Shown piece by piece: positions 61,512-64,000 of a DNA stretch of 64,000 nucleotides. Under the pieces are notes generated by a model. It had not been told where the DNA came from. It saw only the letters and a list, made by a program, of their open reading frames with translations, and did no database searches. Position numbers and translations under genes: made by a program. Within the stretch, counting starts at the first letter, position 1; each line of letters starts with the position of its first letter. Source of the stretch: Escherichia coli DSM 30083 = JCM 1649 = ATCC 11775. Its GTDB lineage: Bacteria > Pseudomonadota > Gammaproteobacteria > Enterobacterales > Enterobacteriaceae. The DNA is taken from the NCBI RefSeq assembly GCF_003697165.2, contig NZ_CP033092.2, positions 558,001 to 622,000 of the forward strand, written 5' to 3'.

Positions 61512-61541
61512 AGCGGGACGGTCGCAAGGTCGTTCCGCTCC
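61512..61541 (+). promoter_or_regulatory. Stable hairpin between tdcF and tdcG
   Basis: GAGCGGGACG (61512-61521) pairs with CGTTCCGCTC (61532-61541) with one G-U pair and a 10-nt loop. There is no T-run, so it is more likely an mRNA stability or processing element than a terminator. Confidence 0.6.
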
Positions 61542-61573
61542 ACTTTACTGAACGGCAATCCGAGGGTGTGGAT

Positions 61574-62938
61574 ATGATTAGTGCATTCGATATTTTCAAA
61601 ATTGGGATTGGTCCCTCCAGTTCGCATACTGTGGGGCCAATGAATGCCGGAAAAAGTTTTATTGATCGGCTGGAAAGTAGCGGCTTATTAACCGCGACGA
61701 GCCATATTGTGGTCGATCTGTACGGGTCGTTGTCACTGACGGGCAAAGGCCATGCCACGGATGTCGCCATCATCATGGGACTGGCAGGAAACAGTCCGCA
61801 GGATGTTGTCATTGATGAGATCCCTGCATTTATAGAGTTAGTGACGCGCAGCGGGCGGTTGCCGGTGGCTTCTGGCGCGCATATTGTTGATTTTCCTGTA
61901 GCAAAGAACATTATCTTCCATCCCGAAATGTTGCCTCGCCATGAGAACGGAATGCGGATCACTGCCTGGAAGGGACAGGAAGAACTATTAAGCAAAACCT
62001 ATTACTCTGTCGGCGGCGGGTTTATTGTCGAAGAAGAACACTTCGGCCTGTCGCACGATGTCGAAACACCCGTACCTTACGATTTCCACTCAGCAGGTGA
62101 ACTGCTGAAAATGTGTGATTACAACGGCCTGTCTATATCTGGCCTGATGATGCACAACGAGCTGGCGCTGCGCAGTAAAGCGGAAATTGACGCAGGGTTT
62201 GCCCGTATCTGGCAAGTGATGCATGACGGTATTGAACGTGGAATGAATACTGAAGGCGTGCTGCCTGGTCCGCTCAATGTGCCGCGCCGTGCCGTAGCGC
62301 TGCGTCGTCAACTGGTTTCCAGCGATAACATCTCTAACGATCCGATGAATGTCATCGACTGGATCAACATGTACGCGCTGGCGGTTAGTGAAGAAAACGC
62401 AGCTGGCGGGCGCGTGGTAACGGCACCGACTAACGGTGCGTGCGGCATTATTCCGGCAGTGCTGGCTTATTACGATAAGTTCCGTCGTCCGGTAAATGAG
62501 CGGTCAATTGCCCGCTATTTTCTGGCAGCGGGGGCAATTGGCGCGCTGTATAAAATGAACGCCTCCATCTCTGGCGCGGAAGTCGGCTGTCAGGGGGAGA
62601 TTGGCGTGGCCTGTTCAATGGCGGCGGCAGGGTTAACTGAACTACTGGGCGGCAGTCCGGCGCAGGTATGCAATGCGGCGGAAATCGCGATGGAGCATAA
62701 CCTTGGGCTGACCTGCGATCCGGTTGCCGGACAGGTACAAATCCCGTGCATTGAACGTAATGCCATTAATGCCGTGAAAGCAGTAAACGCCGCGCGGATG
62801 GCGATGCGCCGCACCTCGGCACCGCGTGTTTCACTCGATAAAGTGATCGAGACGATGTATGAAACCGGCAAAGATATGAACGATAAATACCGCGAAACAT
62901 CACGCGGAGGACTGGCTATTAAAGTGGTCTGCGGCTGA
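61574..62938 (+). CDS. tdcG: L-serine dehydratase TdcG (iron-sulfur type)
   Basis: TdcG deaminates L-serine to pyruvate with a labile 4Fe-4S cluster and is the anaerobic counterpart of SdaA/SdaB. The 454-residue single-chain enzyme has IGPSSSHTVGPMNAG at the N-terminus. Cysteine-bearing segments in the alpha domain include GACGIIPAVLAYY, GCQGEIGVACSMAAAG and LTCDPVAGQVQIPCIERN. ATG 61574 is preferred; an in-frame GTG two codons earlier is too close to GAGGG. Confidence 0.97.
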   Translation: MISAFDIFKIGIGPSSSHTVGPMNAGKSFIDRLESSGLLTATSHIVVDLYGSLSLTGKGHATDVAIIMGLAGNSPQDVVIDEIPAFIELVTRSGRLPVASGAHIVDFPVAKNIIFHPEMLPRHENGMRITAWKGQEELLSKTYYSVGGGFIVEEEHFGLSHDVETPVPYDFHSAGELLKMCDYNGLSISGLMMHNELALRSKAEIDAGFARIWQVMHDGIERGMNTEGVLPGPLNVPRRAVALRRQLVSSDNISNDPMNVIDWINMYALAVSEENAAGGRVVTAPTNGACGIIPAVLAYYDKFRRPVNERSIARYFLAAGAIGALYKMNASISGAEVGCQGEIGVACSMAAAGLTELLGGSPAQVCNAAEIAMEHNLGLTCDPVAGQVQIPCIERNAINAVKAVNAARMAMRRTSAPRVSLDKVIETMYETGKDMNDKYRETSRGGLAIKVVCG

Positions 62939-62961
62939 CATTGCTGTCAGCTTTCATCCTT

Positions 62962-62988
62962 GGGTGCACAAATGTGCACCTTTTTTTT
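62962..62988 (+). terminator. Intrinsic terminator of the tdc operon
   Basis: The hairpin GGTGCACA-AA-TGTGCACC is followed by eight T. Confidence 0.92.
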
Positions 62989-63212
62989 GTGATCTGCCGC
63001 AAATAGAGAATGAATATTCTCTTGCGATTAATTTAGTAGAAAATTCTTATCCATCTCCGTTATTTCAAAGTCTTGATTGTGAAGATTTTCTCTGACCTCG
63101 CGCGTATCATTTCTTTATTCTAATAACTCGCCTGCAAAAACGTAGACCGCATATCGCCTTGATGCGGCTCGGAAAAAAATAATAAGCCCTACAAAATATT
63201 GAGCGAGAAATT

Positions 63213-64000
63213 ATGGAAATTGCATCGAATAAAGGCGTCATTGCAGACGCTTCGACCCCGGCGGGTCGTGCTGGAATGAGTGAGAGCGAGTGGCGAGAAG
63301 CGATCAAATTCGACAGTACTGACACCGGCTGGGTGATTATGAGTATCGGGATGGCGATTGGCGCGGGGATTGTTTTTCTCCCGGTGCAGGTCGGTTTGAT
63401 GGGATTATGGGTATTTTTGCTCTCATCGGTGATTGGTTACCCGGCAATGTATCTGTTTCAGCGGTTGTTTATTAATACGCTGGCAGAATCACCGGAGTGT
63501 AAAGATTACCCGAGCGTCATCAGCGGTTATTTAGGTAAAAACTGGGGCATCCTGTTAGGTGCACTCTATTTCGTAATGCTGGTGATTTGGATGTTCGTCT
63601 ATTCCACCGCCATCACCAACGATAGTGCTTCCTACCTGCATACCTTCGGCGTGACGGAAGGGTTGCTGTCAGACAGTCCCTTTTATGGTCTGGTACTGAT
63701 TTGCATTCTGGTGGCGATCTCCTCACGCGGCGAGAAATTGTTATTCAAAATTTCGACCGGCATGGTGCTGACCAAGCTGCTGGTGGTCGCGGCGCTGGGC
63801 GTGTCGATGGTGGGAATGTGGCATCTGTATAACGTCGGTTCGCTACCGCCGCTGGGGCTGCTGGTGAAAAACGCCATTATTACGCTGCCGTTTACCCTGA
63901 CGTCGATTCTGTTTATCCAGACGTTAAGCCCGATGGTGATCTCTTATCGTTCGCGGGAAAAATCAATTGAAGTGGCGCGGCATAAAGCATTGCGGGCAAT
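63213..64000 (+). CDS. yhaO: YhaO (DlsT/CyuP) amino acid permease, 5' part
   Basis: This permease of the aromatic/hydroxy amino acid transporter family is cut by the window end; about 262 codons are visible of roughly 443. It starts at ATG 63213, with the hydrophilic leader MEIASNKGVIADAS before the first-helix motif SIGMAIGAGIVFLPVQVG. Reports link E. coli YhaO to D-serine and L-cysteine/serine uptake, under the names DlsT and CyuP. It is in the same family as Mtr and TdcC. The 274-bp upstream gap holds the tdc terminator and an AT-rich promoter region I cannot resolve. Confidence 0.9.
   Translation, partial: MEIASNKGVIADASTPAGRAGMSESEWREAIKFDSTDTGWVIMSIGMAIGAGIVFLPVQVGLMGLWVFLLSSVIGYPAMYLFQRLFINTLAESPECKDYPSVISGYLGKNWGILLGALYFVMLVIWMFVYSTAITNDSASYLHTFGVTEGLLSDSPFYGLVLICILVAISSRGEKLLFKISTGMVLTKLLVVAALGVSMVGMWHLYNVGSLPPLGLLVKNAIITLPFTLTSILFIQTLSPMVISYRSREKSIEVARHKALRA

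Overview
The window is a 64 kb stretch of Escherichia coli chromosome (or a very close Escherichia). Gene order, operon structure and protein sequences match the rlmE-to-tdc segment of E. coli as I remember it. Nearly every gene is intact at the expected length; only the two end genes (rlmE, yhaO) are cut by the window edges. I see no prophage, insertion sequence, CRISPR array or clear new gene system. The strain is probably not K-12. It has a complete aga cluster with agaE and agaF, it lacks the yraHIJK fimbrial genes between rsmI and agaI, it lacks yhaBC between rnpB and tdcR, and its metY has G at tRNA position 46. These strain comparisons rest on memory of K-12 and were not computed.

Layout. 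1-5.1 kb holds the end of rlmE, then ftsH, folP, glmM and secG (proteolysis, folate, cell-wall precursor, secretion). 5.1-8.7 kb holds leuU tRNA, the AT-rich phosphoethanolamine-transferase-like gene yhbX, and argG on the opposite strand. 8.9-21.4 kb is the information-processing block: metY-rimP-nusA-infB-rbfA-truB-rpsO-pnp, then nlpI, the tiny yrbN and deaD. It contains RNase III-type stem-loops after metY and before pnp. 21.4-30.2 kb holds mtr, yhbW, the divergent ubiUV/ubiT genes for oxygen-independent ubiquinone synthesis, and small yhb/yra genes. 30.3-34.8 kb holds dolP, diaA, yraN, lpoA and rsmI (envelope maintenance, replication timing, rRNA methylation).

34.9-46.4 kb is the N-acetylgalactosamine/galactosamine regulon. 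Two PTS transporters (AgaVWE+AgaF and AgaBCD), deacetylase AgaA, deaminase/isomerase AgaS, the NagB-like AgaI, and tagatose-bisphosphate aldolase KbaYZ are controlled by AgaR, whose 24-bp operators can be read in both control regions. 46.4-52.7 kb is the galactarate pathway: garD divergent from garP-garL-garR-garK. rnpB (RNase P RNA) follows, with its promoter overlapping the end of garK. 53.6-62.9 kb is tdcR and the anaerobic threonine/serine operon tdcABCDEFG, with a class II CRP promoter. The window ends inside yhaO.

Most worth a second look: an imperfect copy of the leuU 3' end just upstream of metY, so that yhbX-argG is flanked by tRNA-end direct repeats; the divergent active-site loop of YhbX; the strain-specific junctions; and competing hairpins between garR and garK.
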